A stretch of 64,000 nucleotides of DNA from positions 40,195,445 through 40,259,444 of the forward strand of contig OX352772.1 of assembly GCA_947095535.1 (NCBI GenBank). Direction: 5' to 3'. Below the pieces are notes generated by a model. That model was not told where the DNA came from. It made no database searches and saw only the letters and a program-made list of their open reading frames with translations. Origin of the DNA: Poecilobothrus nobilitatus. Taxonomy: Eukaryota > Arthropoda > Insecta > Diptera > Dolichopodidae. Made by a program: the position numbers and the translations under genes. Shown piece by piece: positions 1-12,394 of this stretch. Numbering within the stretch: the first letter of the stretch is position 1; every line of letters starts with the position of its first letter.

Positions 1-600
1 AATAAGTTTGTATTTATGAAAATTTCAGCAATTCCACATATTATGGTTAGGGGCATTAATTTTTTTTTTTTTTGCCTTGCCCACTGTTATAAGGAGCATA
101 GAGTATCCACTAAGTCATTTATTTTTTCATATTTGACTAATCTTCAGTTTCTGGAATCATTAATTTCACTAAGCCGTTTATTATTTGGCTGTAGCTTCTG
201 TACAAAACTATGAGATGTTTCTTTTACTTTTACACCCTCTATTATCTTATACAAATCATTAATTAAACATTATATATAATTCATTGATAAAAGAAATCAA
301 TTTTCTAAATAAATCTTTAAGTTTGTTTTTACTTTGCTTTTATTTATTTTAATACAAATAAGTTTATCCTACTTATCCTTTAGAAAGAATGTAAAAAAAT
401 AAAAATTTTCATATCCTATGTATACATTGTATAAAATATTAAAAATAAATATAAATACAAAAAATAAATATATATCTTATTATTATAGCGTAATTTAGTT
501 ATAATTCTAAGTATAATTAATTTTATTTATAATTCTAATAAACTTTTGAGTAGAACAGGATCATTTTTTAATAAAAATTTGCAGTTAAATGTGAAGCTAC
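1..600. other. AT-rich non-coding DNA
   Basis: Homopolymer-rich sequence. The short reading frames show no recognisable domain. If the takeout-like gene downstream begins inside the window, its signal-peptide exon should lie here or in the following kilobase, but I could not identify it. Confidence 0.5.
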
Positions 601-1720
601 GTATGTAATTGCATTTCTTTAATTAATTTGTATAGGTAAAGACACTTGCTCAGTTGAAATAAAATCACTGATGCCTTCTCTGAAAGAATTCCAACGCACC
701 ACAAGAGCTGCAGCAAATGCACATTCCTACTATGTGGAACTACCTAAGTGGTACTTTACTGGTTATTATAGCAATTCGTTTGTTGTTAGAATAGAACTGC
801 AAAAATGTGGAATTTATTACCATACACCGTGTTCCCAAAAGTTGGCGGTTTTGATATTTACAATTTGCCCAAACTAACAACAATCTCAACAGATTCTTCT
901 CCAATTTACGCCGCAACTCCCCATTATCCTCATTTGTTCCATCTCTATATCATCTTATATAATCACAACTACTTCAAGTACAAAGGATCATATTCCTAGT
1001 TTGTGGTTTTAGTATAAAAAAATAAAAATAAAAAAAAAAATGAAGGAGACAGTTATAAATTCTTATTGAAGAAATTCAGTTCGAGTTTTTAAATAATATA
1101 ATTTTCTCATACTTCTTGTGTTATAATTGTGAATATAATTACTTCTCTTTTGTAACAATGTTTTGCTTTTAGCGACACCATTTTCTATTTTATGAATTTT
1201 TAATTAGCCTTTTCTAAAATGATTAATTACTTTATTCCCTTGTAATTACTCTATTGTCAATATACAAATTTTTGGAATTTTTGATATCAGGTTTATTTAA
1301 TCGTTTAAAAATCATGTACTTTGTTTTTTCAATGTTCACTGTTAATTTATTTTCATTTATCCATTTCATATATTTTTTTAAATCCTCATTGACCAAATCT
1401 TCTAATAACACAACATTTTTTGCTGAATATATAAGCAATGTATCATGAGAAAATATTTTATAATCAGCTTTTATATTAGCGAATTGCATATTATGTACAT
1501 ACAATATAGGTATAACAAAGAATCAAGAACCGATCCTTGTATAACACTCCTATATTTATGACACGTTCATTACTACAAACACATTAACTTTGATTTTGAT
1601 AAATCTGTTTGGCAAATAAGTTCTCAGTAATTCATAAGTCAACTCTCTTAATCTGATTTCATGTACTCTGTTCAACAATATTTGATGATCCATACTGTAA
1701 TCGAATGCTTTACTTATAGG
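600..1720 (-). mobile_element. Decayed non-LTR retrotransposon, reverse transcriptase C-terminal half
   Basis: Read on the minus strand, successive frames give the usual order of a LINE reverse transcriptase. First comes a piece like AFDYSMDHQILL near 1690 (the family has AFDTVDH). Next is DTLLIYSAKNVVLLEDL, then WINENKLTVNIEKTKYMIF near 1440-1300, where the family shows the thumb pattern N-x-L-x-x-N-x-x-KT-x-x-M-x-F. HNYNTRSMRK follows near 1120, and a RWNSFREGI-like C-terminus lies near 700-650. Frameshifts and stops break the frame between these pieces and the ADD catalytic triplet is altered, so this is a pseudogene copy. The clade (Jockey or CR1-like) is not resolved. It lies 5' of the takeout exons and may sit in that gene's first intron. 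Confidence 0.65.
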
Positions 1721-1795
1721 TCAACAAAGATTAATATCAAAATTTCAAATTATGAAATAAATAAAAAAGTACATTATTTTTTTATTTAATTTCAG

Positions 1796-2680
1796 CCGAT
1801 GATGTTAACAAATGTAAATATGGTGATGTTGAATGCATTAAAAAAGTTGCAACTGATATTTTAGAAAAATATCCACATGGTTTTGATGGATTAAAAATTC
1901 CAGATTTAGAACCATTCTATTTAAAAAATGCAACATTTGGTGAAACTTCAGTAGCAAAAGAAAATTATGATGTACAATTTGAAATGGAAGATTTTAAAAT
2001 TTTCGGTTTATCAAAAGTTGAATTTGATAAATTTGTGTAAGTAAAAATGTATCTTAATAATAAAAAATAATTTATAAAAATATTTAATCGTTAATAATAT
2101 TTTATTAATGTACAAAAATTTAATTTTAATTATATATAGTGGTTTTGAAAAAGATCCATTAACAAGTAAATTTGAATTTTATGGTAGAGTACCAACTTTA
2201 AAAATAAATTCAAAATATGATATTAAAGGTAAAGTATTAGGATTACCAATTGAAGGTAAAGGTGATGCTGAAATGGAAGTTACAAATGTTGATATTTCAA
2301 TGAAAATTAAATTAAAAGAAAGTGATATAAAAACAGATGGAAAAGTTCATACAAAAGTTGATAAATATAAGACATTAATCGATGCAAAAGGGTAAATAAT
2401 TTTTTATATATAATTTATATACATATCTATACATATATGTATATATAATTTATATTATTTTTTTTTTTTTAATTTTAGTTTTAAAATAAAATTCCAAAAT
2501 TTATTCAATGGAGATAAAAATTTAGGTGATAGTATGAATGATTTATTAAATAAAAATTGGCAAACAATTTGGACTGAAACTAAACCAGATATTAGTAAAA
2601 TTGTTGGTAGATTTGTTGTTAATATTTTAAATGATGTTTTTGTATCAACACCATACGAAGATGTTTTTTTACATGAATAA
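1796..2680 (+). CDS. Takeout/JHBP-family secreted protein (5' exon missing)
   Basis: Three exons can be read: 1796-2036, 2140-2391 and 2479-2680, with splice sites TTTCAG|, |GTAAGT, TATATAG|, |GTAAAT and TTTTAG|; the stop is TAA. They give 231 residues of mature protein. The N-terminus has the two spaced cysteines of the family in CKYGDVECI, and the C-terminus has the second takeout motif, with NKNWQTIW and a TPYEDVFLHE end. Family members are 240-250 residues with a signal peptide and bind juvenile hormone or other hydrophobic ligands in haemolymph or sensory fluids; the ligand here is unknown. The first exon here starts in phase 1, so a signal-peptide exon ending in a single base (for example G, giving Ala) must lie upstream. 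I could not find it; it may be outside the window. No damage is seen in the three exons. Confidence 0.85.
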
Positions 2681-3549
2681 AAAATAAAAAAAAAAAAATC
2701 AAAACTTATTAATTATAACTATTTTAATAATAGTTAATTAAATAAAAGAACTAAAAAAAATAAATTTTTATTTCATATGAAATTAATTTAATAAAAAAAT
2801 TTAATTTCTATTATTACTCTTATTTTTTTTTATTTTTTGTATTATTTTACCAGGAATAGGATTGAAATATTTATATAGCAATTTTAATTTATAATAAGAT
2901 TATAATATTATTAATTGGAGAAAACTTAATTACCTCTCAAGAAATAGATTTTAATAAAAAAAAATGAAAAAATATTGGTCCACCTTACAGTCCAATTGTT
3001 AAAGAAAGACTTCAATCATTTATTATCGATTAGAATTTAAAATTTCGTATAAAAATCAGATCAAAAGTTTACATACAAATTTTAAAAAATCAGCTTAGTC
3101 CACCAAAGAACCGATCACTGGAAAAGTCAATAATTTTTTTAATAGGGTTATTTTATTTAACGCAAACGAAAATTTAGAAAAGGCAAAAATTACAGGAAGA
3201 AAAAAAATAAGATTGAGAAAATTCACAAAAAATATATTTTATACTTAAAATGATAAAATTAAAAAAAAAAAAAAAATTTTGAGACAAAATAAATATCATA
3301 TTAGTAAAAATGACTTAGGAAAACAATCTGTGAAAATGAGAACGAAACTAAAAATTTATCAGATTAAAAAGTACTCTATGAAAAAGGTATTTCTCTTTAC
3401 TTGTGTAAAAAATTTTTCTTAATAACTTTTTTCATAATATATTTCTTTTTCAAACAATTCTTAAAAAATATAAAAATCGCTCTAGTAAAGTGACATTCGG
3501 ATCTGATTGATTTCTGCTAAAAGCTTTGCAATTCAAGATATTTACGTTC
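2681..3549. other. 3' flank of takeout gene, no gene seen
   Basis: AATAAA-like hexamers occur immediately after the stop codon. The rest is A/T homopolymer-rich with no coding signature. Confidence 0.5.
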
Positions 3550-3764
3550 AAATCTTAAAGAGGAGGCCTCGGTGGCCTAGTGGTTAAGAGCGTATAAAAT
3601 ACGCTGTAAACACCGTAGGAGTATGGGATTGAATCCCACACACGTCGTAAGAGTTATTCCCCCTTACGACATTTACAGCCACGCCTGAACAGGAAAAGCT
3701 GTGTAATTTCCTGTTCACATTTATGTGGCAGAGAAATGCATTAAAAAAAAAAAAATCTTAAAGA
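3550..3764 (+). mobile_element. tRNA-derived SINE, full length, with target-site duplication
   Basis: The body begins at 3562 with a tRNA-like head that carries an A box (TGGCCTAGTGG, about 3573) and a B-box-like GGGATTGAATCCC (about 3626). Next come an inverted pair (TCGTAAGAG...CTTACGA), a unique tail ending GCAGAGAAATGCATT and an A tract. Perfect 12-bp direct repeats, AAATCTTAAAGA, flank it at 3550-3561 and 3753-3764, so the boundaries are well supported. This is the reference copy for the related copies near 10.1, 10.3, 11.1, 23.8, 52 and 56.3 kb. Confidence 0.85.
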
Positions 3765-5090
3765 TAAAATTTTATCGAATTCCATTAAACTATTTTGGCT
3801 ATACACGTTGCCCAGACAGACACACATCTTGACACATAGATAGCCAAACAACAACCACTACAAAAACACTTATTTCAGGTTTCTACGTACCGACGAAATG
3901 CATATATGTTAATGTATACAAAAATGTTAAGGTTCGAAATTTTGCTGTCATCACAATTCTTTTCTTATACATTACATACATATGTATGTAAAATGCTATC
4001 AGTAAAAATTAAAATCATACAAAAAATGAATTTTTAAAATCACATTTGGACATTCAAAAAATGTACATCATTTATTTTCTTTATTTTTTCTCAGACTCAG
4101 ACAACATCTCTTTTATCCTTCTCATAAAATGAAACCCAAAATATTATTATTAGTACATGCTTACGATAAATTCTATTCATTCTTTATTAAAATATTTATT
4201 ATTACAAAAATAAAATGTATTCTACAATATGCAATACGATCTAAAAAATTAAAACAGATAAGTTAATATAAGAATATGCTAAACTATTTTAACTTTTACC
4301 TAACTTAACTTATGGGACTTAACTTATGAGATCTCTTGGTTCATTGTGTTGACATTAAAGCTTTATAAAATATGTAAGATATCAAAAATCAAGGGTATAA
4401 CATAATATTTAATCAATGTGTGTATTACGGTCATTTTGCTATAAATTACTTATTTATGACATCGATTGGAGACACAAACCTATCCTCAATAATTTAAAAA
4501 TAGTCACAAACCAATTTTATTATCAATACAAAATACAATATGTAGTTTTTTGACATATAAATGACTTATTCCATAAAAGAGTCTTCGTGAATTGGATTCT
4601 TATCTGCTGTTTATTTCCACACAATTTTTTACGAAGTAAATTCATCTTTATGACTTTATAGATACATATGTATCTATGTGTATTTGAAAATAAATTTTGA
4701 AGCGAGAAATATGTTTATAATTAAATACATATATAAGAATAGCGAGTAGCAAAATAATAATTTTTGTTATTCATTTTTTAGCGTAGATAAACAAAATTTT
4801 TCTGACACGTCATAAAAATTTTTATTTCATTTTTTCTTTGTATTTGCGGCTTTTTGCGTGCATCGCATAAAATTTTGGATTCAAAAAAAAGAAAAGAGTC
4901 TCCAGCACAAAATTAGTTTATAGGAAAGAAGGAATTAAATGTAAGTAAAAATTGGATTCGAGAAGGCAATTTGTATTTTTATGCAAAATTAAACTTTTTA
5001 ACAATGAATAAAGAAATTATAAAAAATTTAATTTAATTTACATTTTCCTATAATTCGCAAGGAAGAGTTTAATCCAAAGAAAAAACGAGG
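3765..5090. other. Intergenic, no feature recognised
   Basis: AT-rich with scattered TACATA/TATGTA microsatellite stretches. A somewhat less AT-rich patch near 4830-4920 holds no supported reading frame. Confidence 0.5.
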
Positions 5091-5093
5091 AAG

Positions 5094-6660
5094 AATACAG
5101 TTGACTTTGTCAACTCTTAGATACCCGTACGAACCGTTAGTATGTTCACTGCCTGTCACTCTGCTTACAATATTATTTTTTTAATATTTTAGTATTTTAA
5201 AATAATTTGGATGAATTTTATAATTTCTAGAACTATGGGTTGTACATATATTCAAGCTATATGTTTATATGTACATTCTTCAAAAGCAGATTCTAACCTT
5301 CCACATAACGATTATCAATCCAAAACTTTTTCAAATATTCTATAGTACCATTTAATACTAAGCGGTAAATGTATATTAAATTTACTAAGTATAAAACAGT
5401 AAATATAATTTTAAATATTATATTATATTATATTTAAATATTCCATTGACAGAATAATTTCTTATAAGTACAATAAAATACATATATGTATGTAAATACG
5501 GCGCTATATAATATACATCTATACTCTTATCATTCATTCACTAGTGACATATACGATATGTAAATAAACATGATATTATATAAGTATGTATTTATATTAA
5601 TATCATATAAATAAAAATTCTTCAAGCAACCGTTATGTTGTTTATTTATTTACATTTTTTTGTACTGCGCATTATACCTCAACAATTTCAAATTATCAAG
5701 TAAAACAAAATGGAAAAAATTCGTTAAAGAAATTTGTTAGAAAATTTGAAAAAATCAAGTAACACTTTCGTCAATTATAAAGTAACCCTATATTATTAAA
5801 AAAAGTTGTTAACAGAAATAAAAGTATAATGTTGGAGCTTTAATTTTTGTGCATTACTTCAAAAAAATTTTAACAGGTGTTCAAGTTACAGGTGTTTAAA
5901 AATAAGAAAATTTTCAGTTTTTGACCCCTTACAGCTCCTAAACCGGGGGTGATACAAAAAAAATTTCTGAAATGACTCATACTAATTTTCAAAGATCTAA
6001 CTTCTGTCAAAATTTCAAGTTTCCAACTTTAACCGTTTAGAAGATGGAAGGGTTAAAGAATTTTACAAAATTTGAGTTTCGCATAACGGTAAATTAAGAC
6101 ACCGTATGCCAAAAATATATATTTATTGTATATATACTTTTAAAGCTAATGAAAGTAGTAATCGTTTGGCGTTTTCAAAATGAAGATATATCTTATACAA
6201 CTTGTGCTATAACAATTTAAATATAGAGCGTTTTTGAACCTTTGGGGAGCTGTAGCTCCGTAACGGGTGGGGCTACAAAAAAAAGTTATTAAAAATAAAA
6301 TTAATATTTTTGTGAGATCTATCAGTAGTTAAAATTTCATAGCTCTATTGCAAAAAAAATGTGGGGATCTAAAAGTTAGGTATTCGAGAGCTACCCTAAG
6401 GCTTGGTCCAAACTCAACCAAAAAAAATAGGGAACCTACAAATTACTCCCAAAATATTTTGTGTAAATTTCAAGATTCTAGCTTTCTTAGTTTTTGAGTT
6501 AGCGTGCTGACGGACGGACGGACATGGCTCAAAAGTCTTAGAATTTTCTTCTGATCCGATCCATACCTTTGAAGGTATATCTAGCTCGCTTATTTCGAGG
6601 TGTTACAAACGGAGGAGTAATTTTATTATACCCGATCCTATCGTACGGGTATAATAATAG
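5094..6660 (+). mobile_element. Dispersed repeat with TACCCGT ends (family A)
   Basis: The left end carries TCAACTCTTAGATACCCGTA (5109-5128) and the right end carries TCGTACGGGTATAATAATAG (about 6641-6660), so ACCCGTACGA is an inverted terminal motif. Inside near 6510 is a CGGACGGACGGACATGGC block. The left terminus recurs in reverse orientation near 58.87 and 61.0 kb. The interior recurs inverted at 6843-7470 and again at 49.5-50.3 kb. No transposase is visible, so this is a non-autonomous or decayed element. Class unresolved. Confidence 0.6.
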
Positions 6661-6842
6661 AATTTATTTTATACTTACGTCATTTATGACAGGCAATAGT
6701 ATAACAGAAATAATTCGCAACAATATAATATGTACATATATATAAATAAACAAATAATGAAATTGTTAAACAAAATTACATAACAAGGTGTAACTAATTT
6801 TTAAATTACATGGTATTTAATAATTAGGTAAATTTACCTCAT

Positions 6843-7470
6843 TTTTAGCACATTTCCAAAAAAAATTCTATTAGTTTCACTCTGTCCGTCCGTTTGTCCG
6901 TCTGTTTACAAAATTTCTACACCATTAAAGATAGAGAAAAAAAAATTCCACCATGGGTAGGTGTCATAAAAATATTAATGTTGTAAAACAACTTTTTTAT
7001 GTAGCGGCATCCATTACGGAGCCCCTCCAACTTTGAGCCATGTATATCTCATTTAGTATTTAAATTTACCGTTATGTGAAACCCAAATTTTGCATGATTT
7101 TTATACCTTCATAACTACGGTATACTTTTAGATAGGGACTTGAAATTTTGAGGTAAGAAAGAACTTTTACAATTACAATTAGCACTCAAAAGTTGAAAAT
7201 TTCCTTTTTTTAGACACCTGTAACTTAGGCACAGACACAAATTTTTCTTCGGCAAGACATAAAAATTAAAGCCTCAGTAATATATTTTTACATGTACTAA
7301 CTGTTTTTCTTTCTCAGCCCCTCAAAATTGTAAAAAAAAATCATATTTTCACATTTTTTCTTAAATGAAATTTTCAAATTTTGGTTCAAGTCACAATTCT
7401 AAACAGTTTGTTTATCTTTTGGAAATGTTTTATCTTTTAAAAATCGTTGGTTTACATTCTGCCTTCTTGT
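6843..7470 (-). mobile_element. Shorter copy of the same repeat family, opposite orientation
   Basis: It starts TAGCACATTTCC and ends TTCTGCCTTCTTG; the copy at 49527-50266 has almost the same ends, which defines the unit. It contains a CTGTCCGTCCGT block and a stretch (GTTATGTGAAACCCAAATTT) whose reverse complement is found near 6075-6095 in the neighbouring family A copy. T-runs flank both ends, compatible with a short target duplication. Confidence 0.55.
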
Positions 7471-8240
7471 TTTTTTTTTTTTTGTTATATATAATAAATT
7501 ATATTCAACTAACAATTGATTATATTTCTTTCAACCATCTTTTTAAGTTCTACTTTTTATCATTTCGTTTTTTGGACTAGTGAATCTTCAATCTTTTACT
7601 TTCAAATATTAACAAATAACCAAAACCTAAAAAAATATTTTTGAATGGAGGAAAAAAGCATAAAAGTTATTTTTTAATTTTTATGTATATACCTATTTTA
7701 ATATTTTTATATACTTTATTTACATATTTTTATAAATATATTATATATATATATAAAATTGTATAATTTTATGAAAAAAAACAGACTCCAAAATATTATC
7801 AGCTTCACAACAGAATGAACATAAAAATTAAAGTTTTTGTTAACTTTGTATAAAAATCCTTTTTTTACTTTTTTCTTTTTTATTTTCTTTGATAAAAAAA
7901 AAGGGTCTGTCGCTTCTCTATCAAAATAAGGAATAACTTTTTTTTAATTTTTCCATTAATTGGTTTTTTTAATTTCTGATCTCCTCATAATTCTTTTCTT
8001 GCTGTTTGTATATATATAAGTTTGTTAATAGTAATTATTTTAAAGTAATAAACAAATTTTTAATTTTAAATTTCTTTTTTTTTTCATTTTTTCTTAAAAA
8101 AAACTTTGAAAATATTCGCGTTTTAAAAATAATTAATAATCTTGTCCGTAATTCCAATTGAGGTTACTTTTTATGATCAAATTATTAGAAGAAATGATGT
8201 AAGGCTATTTTAATTGTAGCAAAAAAAAAAACAATTGAAT
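7471..8240. other. Intergenic, no feature recognised
   Basis: Homopolymer and (TA)n-rich DNA with no coding signature. Confidence 0.5.
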
Positions 8241-8269
8241 GCAAAGCAAATAGAAATAAATATACCAAA

Positions 8270-8850
8270 TGAACTGGGTTTACGACAGTTGGCCTAAACC
8301 TATTTCTCAAAAAGACATTTGGCATGAATCCAGTTGGTATAAAACAACGTTTACCATAAAACCAGTAAGCATAAAAAGACATTTGGCAAAATTTCATTAT
8401 TTTCTACCAATTAGAATTTGGACACTTCGCATGAAATCTTTTTAGCAAATGATACATTTAGCATTAATTTCTTGTAGATGATATTTTTGTTTTTGTTTAC
8501 GTAGTTAGGTTGGTTAAATCGTACAAACATATTTCAAGAATAAAGCATTTAAAATAGCCGTTAAACCAATTATTGAATCCCTTATTTTGAAACCAACTGT
8601 AAAATCCTTACTAATTTTATCTATTTCATACTTATTTCTATGCTTGTGAAAATTCACTTATTTCATATAAAAATTTTGATCACATTTTGGACACATTTGG
8701 AAAAAGATTTTATGCGAAGTGTCCAATTATAGTATAAATAATATAAGTGTCCAATTATATATAAATTATTAAATGTCTTTTTATGCTAACTGGCTTTATG
8801 CTAAAAGTTTATGCTAAAATATCTTTTAGAGAAATGAGTTAAAGCCAATT
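8270..8850. repeat. Foldback element with long imperfect inverted arms
   Basis: Positions 8355-8384 and 8771-8800 are inverted repeats with about 28 of 30 matches. A second matching pair lies inside them: GGACACTTCGCATG (about 8420) against ATGCGAAGTGTCC (about 8713). Together they define arms of about 150 bp around an AT-rich centre. No open reading frame of interest spans it. This is typical of a non-autonomous foldback or MITE-type element. Confidence 0.6.
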
Positions 8851-8884
8851 TATCATGCTCTGCAACTGAACATATAGATATATA

Positions 8885-8990
8885 TGTCATGACCCAAATG
8901 ACTCTCCTTTTTGAAACATATCATGATCCAAATGGCTACCCTTAATTGCACATAATAATCGTAACCCAAATGGCTCTCCATTCAAATACA
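8885..8990. repeat. Short degenerate tandem repeat
   Basis: CCCAAATGACTCTCC, TCCAAATGGCTACCC and CCCAAATGGCTCTCC occur near 8892, 8926 and 8965, a period of about 34-38 bp. Confidence 0.55.
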
Positions 8991-10100
8991 TACAATATTA
9001 AAAATGAAAATTAAGTACTCATTTTTAAATTATGAAAATTCTTATATTAATATACATTCAAAAGCATCCCATTTTTTCATTATCAATAATTTATCCCTTT
9101 TATTTAAAACTAAACTGCGTAAAAGACATCAAAGGCATTTTTTTATATTTTATAAAAAAAATAAAAAAATTATTTATAATGGACAGACAAACTTTAACTC
9201 ACAGATTCCTTTTAAAAAATGTATCTTTAATCCCATTATTTATATCCCACATTTCTAATTTTTAACAATTTACAAAAAAAAAAAATTATTTTTAATAAAT
9301 TAATTAATAAAAAAAAAATCCTTTATTGGGCATATTTCACTTATAAAAATTCAATTAAATTCAAGTCTTTTATTAAAATAAAAAATGCTATAAAATAGTT
9401 TTAAAATTTTATCTTGGAAACATGTGGAACATAGGCATTTAAAATTTACAACAAGTAAAATTAATTAAAAAGAAAAAAAAAATCTTAAAATTCTACAATA
9501 TAGAAATAAAAATCTTAAAAACTTACGTCACGTTTGATTTTAAAGTACTATCATAAAAATAAAACTTATTCAAGTCATTTTCTTGTCTTTTTCTTTATAC
9601 TTTTTATTTTAATAATAAAAGAAAAAAAACAAAAAATATAAAACAATGATATTTTTCTCACTTTTAAAAGAAAAATCCCAGAAAATATTATATATTTTTT
9701 TTTTTGTCAAAAAAAAAACCAAAACTTTTCTTTTATTTTTGCCAAGTTATTTGTGTAATTAAAAAGTTTTAAAATAGTATTAGGCAAACAGTATAATAGG
9801 GAAGCAAATTTTCCACGGAAAAATTAATATCAAAAGGGTATACGTTTTATAAAAATTTATATACTTATAGTGAATATAATATTATTATAGAGTATCTTAG
9901 AGTTGTGATTTTTTTTAAATTTTACAATTTTAATGTAACAATAAATGAAAAACATTTTAATCATAATAACAGTAGAAGAAAATTATATTTAACTTTTAAT
10001 TATGAAATTTTACAAGTAAATAGTTTAATACTTTAAAATAATTTAAAAACTAATAGACATGTATATCGATTGGAAAATTATGATTTTAAGACTTTTTTTT
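8991..10100. other. Intergenic, no feature recognised
   Basis: A/T homopolymer-rich DNA. Two overlapping short frames near 9004-9265 are Ile/Lys/Asn-rich and look like chance frames. Confidence 0.5.
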
Positions 10101-10287
10101 CTTTTTTAGTTTATTCCCCTGCGACATAAATATGACAAGGAAATAACACAGTCTTTCTTTTTCATTCGTGGCTGTAAATGTACTAAGAGGGAAATTATTC
10201 TTACGATGTGTGTGGGATGCTAACCCACACTTCTTCGGTCTTTACATCGAATTTCTACGCTTTTACTTACCAGACCAACGAGACTCC
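10101..10287 (-). mobile_element. tRNA-derived SINE, diverged copy (tail subtype 2)
   Basis: Minus-strand copy of the SINE at 3562, strongly diverged in the head (GGTCTTTACATCGAATTTC instead of the GGTGTTTACA...TATTTTATAC arm). Its tail is the TTTTAGTTTATTC...ACATAAATRTGACAAGG version also seen near 11.1 and 52.0 kb, unlike the GCAGAGAAATGCATT tail of the 3.6, 10.3 and 56.3 kb copies. Confidence 0.7.
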
Positions 10288-10317
10288 ACTTTGTTTTTTA
10301 ATAATAAAATTAAATGT

Positions 10318-10433
10318 GACCTCGATGGCCTAGTAGGTAAGAGCGTATAAAATACGCTGTAAACACCGAGGGAGTGAACAGGAAAAACTGTATAATTTTC
10401 TGTCCACAATTATATGGAAGAGAAATGCATTAA
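10318..10433 (+). mobile_element. tRNA-derived SINE, internally deleted copy
   Basis: The head (GACCTCGATGGCCTAGTAGG) runs to ACACCGAGGGAGTG, then jumps directly to GAACAGGAAAAACTGTATAA and the GAGAAATGCATTAAAA tail. The B box and the ACGAC inverted pair are lost. It lies 30 bp from an inverted copy. Confidence 0.75.
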
Positions 10434-11111
10434 AAAATGAAAAAATAAAAATTATATAAAAAGCCATTTTATATCTAATATTGTGTATTCTTATTTATTC
10501 TTTATATCAGTGACATACATACGACATACATCTCAAACACAATTTGATTTAATAAATTTTAAAGATTTAATATTTATCGAATTAGAAAAAATTTTGTGCT
10601 CTTATTTAAATAATTATAAACTCTTGTAAATATAAAAAATATTCATGTTATAATTTACCAAGATTTATAAAACTCTTCAATTCTTACCTTATGCAGCAAG
10701 CTGTTATAGACTACCTATTAGCTTCATCACTAATAGCAAAATAGCAATAATAATAAGCGGATTCTTTGTTTCCTTAAAGTCTCTTTTGTCAATTAAAAGT
10801 TTCCGCATTGTTATCCTATCCTCCACTATACTTACTTCCTAACCAATTTACTGCGATTTCATACGATTTCATTTGATCGATTTTAGCGATTTCATACCAT
10901 TACGTTGACTAAAGAGGAAGGTGAGTTTATTCAGTAAAAATTTGATACTACCAAGGAAATACTCTTGATGTTTTTGGAAGATTCTTACCTGCTTTAGGAA
11001 AAAATTATACATAGCTATTTATGTATTATGCATAGCTAAATTATATAGCTATACAACTATTTTGGTTTTGCTCATAATCATAGCCTATAAGTCATCTTGT
11101 ATAAAACAATA
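10434..11111. other. Intergenic, no feature recognised
   Basis: No recognisable gene. A slightly less AT-rich stretch near 10680-10900 has no supported frame. Confidence 0.45.
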
Positions 11112-11329
11112 AATGGTGCCTTTTGTTTTTTTTTTAGTTTATTCTTCTGAAAGTTAAATGTGACAAGGAAATTACACAGCCTTTCCTTTTCAGACGTGGC
11201 TGTAAATGTGGTAAGAGGGAATTATTCTTACGACGTGTGTGGAATTTGAACTCACATTCCCTCGGTGTTTACAGTGTATTTTATACGCTATTACCCACTA
11301 AACCACCGAGGCTCCAATATGCCTTTTAT
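11112..11329 (-). mobile_element. tRNA-derived SINE (tail subtype 2)
   Basis: A minus-strand copy with head at 11315 and tail near 11125. Imperfect direct repeats built on TGCCTTTT flank it at 11112-11125 and 11316-11329. The B box reads AATTTGAACTC on the plus strand, so the internal promoter is mutated. Confidence 0.75.
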
Positions 11330-12394
11330 ATAAATGGAAAAACGAAAATTGATTAATCTTTTAGCCTATTTTAAAAATTAAACGAAATTAGACTTTTGTT
11401 CTACATCATTTCAATTAAAAAAAAAGAAGAACTTTATGGATGATCGACGTATTACATCCACATAGACTATATAGAGTGTGAACTGATTTTTATAATTTGA
11501 TTTCCATCCTTAAAAAAACCTTAACTATAGCGGGTAATCAGTATATTTTCGATTTGTTTTTTTGTTTTATTTTGTATATGGAACTGTTATTATTAAACAA
11601 AAACTTTATTAAAGATTTAAAACATTTAAAAACTTTACAGATCTAAGAACAAAATAAAAAAACAAAAAGTTTCTAAACAATTCAAAATTAACAAAACTTA
11701 TTTAAAATAAAATTCCTATTAAAATAAGTATCTAAAAACTAAAAAAAAATTTTAAATAAAAAATTAACACTTTTTAAAATTTTTCAAATTACCATATGTC
11801 AGTTTTATGTTTTTTTTATTAATAAAATCTATCTGTAGACTGCAAAAGAAACCAATTATCAATTAATTAAATAAGGCGATAAAATTTTCCACATTTTTAC
11901 AGTTTTTAAAATTTTACAAAAAAAAAGTAATGAAAAGACCATGACCCACTTTAAATTTGGTCATTGACTCTTCCCTTATTTTTCATTCTAAAAACTTATT
12001 AAATACGTTTAGCTCTTAATGTTTACCACCCATAAGATTTTATATATTTTTGAGAAAAAAAAAATTTATCTTTTTTTTTCATTTAATTTATTTACAAAGT
12101 TTGTTTAATTTTTTTTTGTTTTTTAAATTTAATTTTCAAATTAAGGAAAAATAAAACTGAAAAAGATGAAGAAAAATTTTTAATGTAAACTTTTTAACAA
12201 ATTCAAAAGTATTTAAGAATTTTTCCAAACATAGAACGCATTTACATAATATGAGATTTGTCATACTGAGTTCTTCTGAAATGAAATGAGTGTTAAAATA
12301 AAAGGTTAAAATTTTTAAATGGTATTAAAACTTTTAAATTAATATATTTATCCTTAAATTTTTTTTTTTTATTTTTATATAATTTTTTTTTAAG
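11330..12394. other. Intergenic, no feature recognised
   Basis: AT-rich homopolymer-laden DNA without a coding signature. Confidence 0.5.

Noticed and set aside
16..213. Signal-peptide exon of the takeout gene
   Set aside because: The frame contains a T homopolymer producing FFFF and shows no donor in the phase needed to join the exon at 1796.
805..999. Plus-strand 64-codon frame
   Set aside because: The region reads better on the minus strand as the C-terminal end of a LINE reverse transcriptase.
3562..3640. Functional tRNA gene
   Set aside because: A and B boxes are present, but no closed acceptor stem forms. The unit continues into a SINE tail with target duplication, and several dispersed copies exist.
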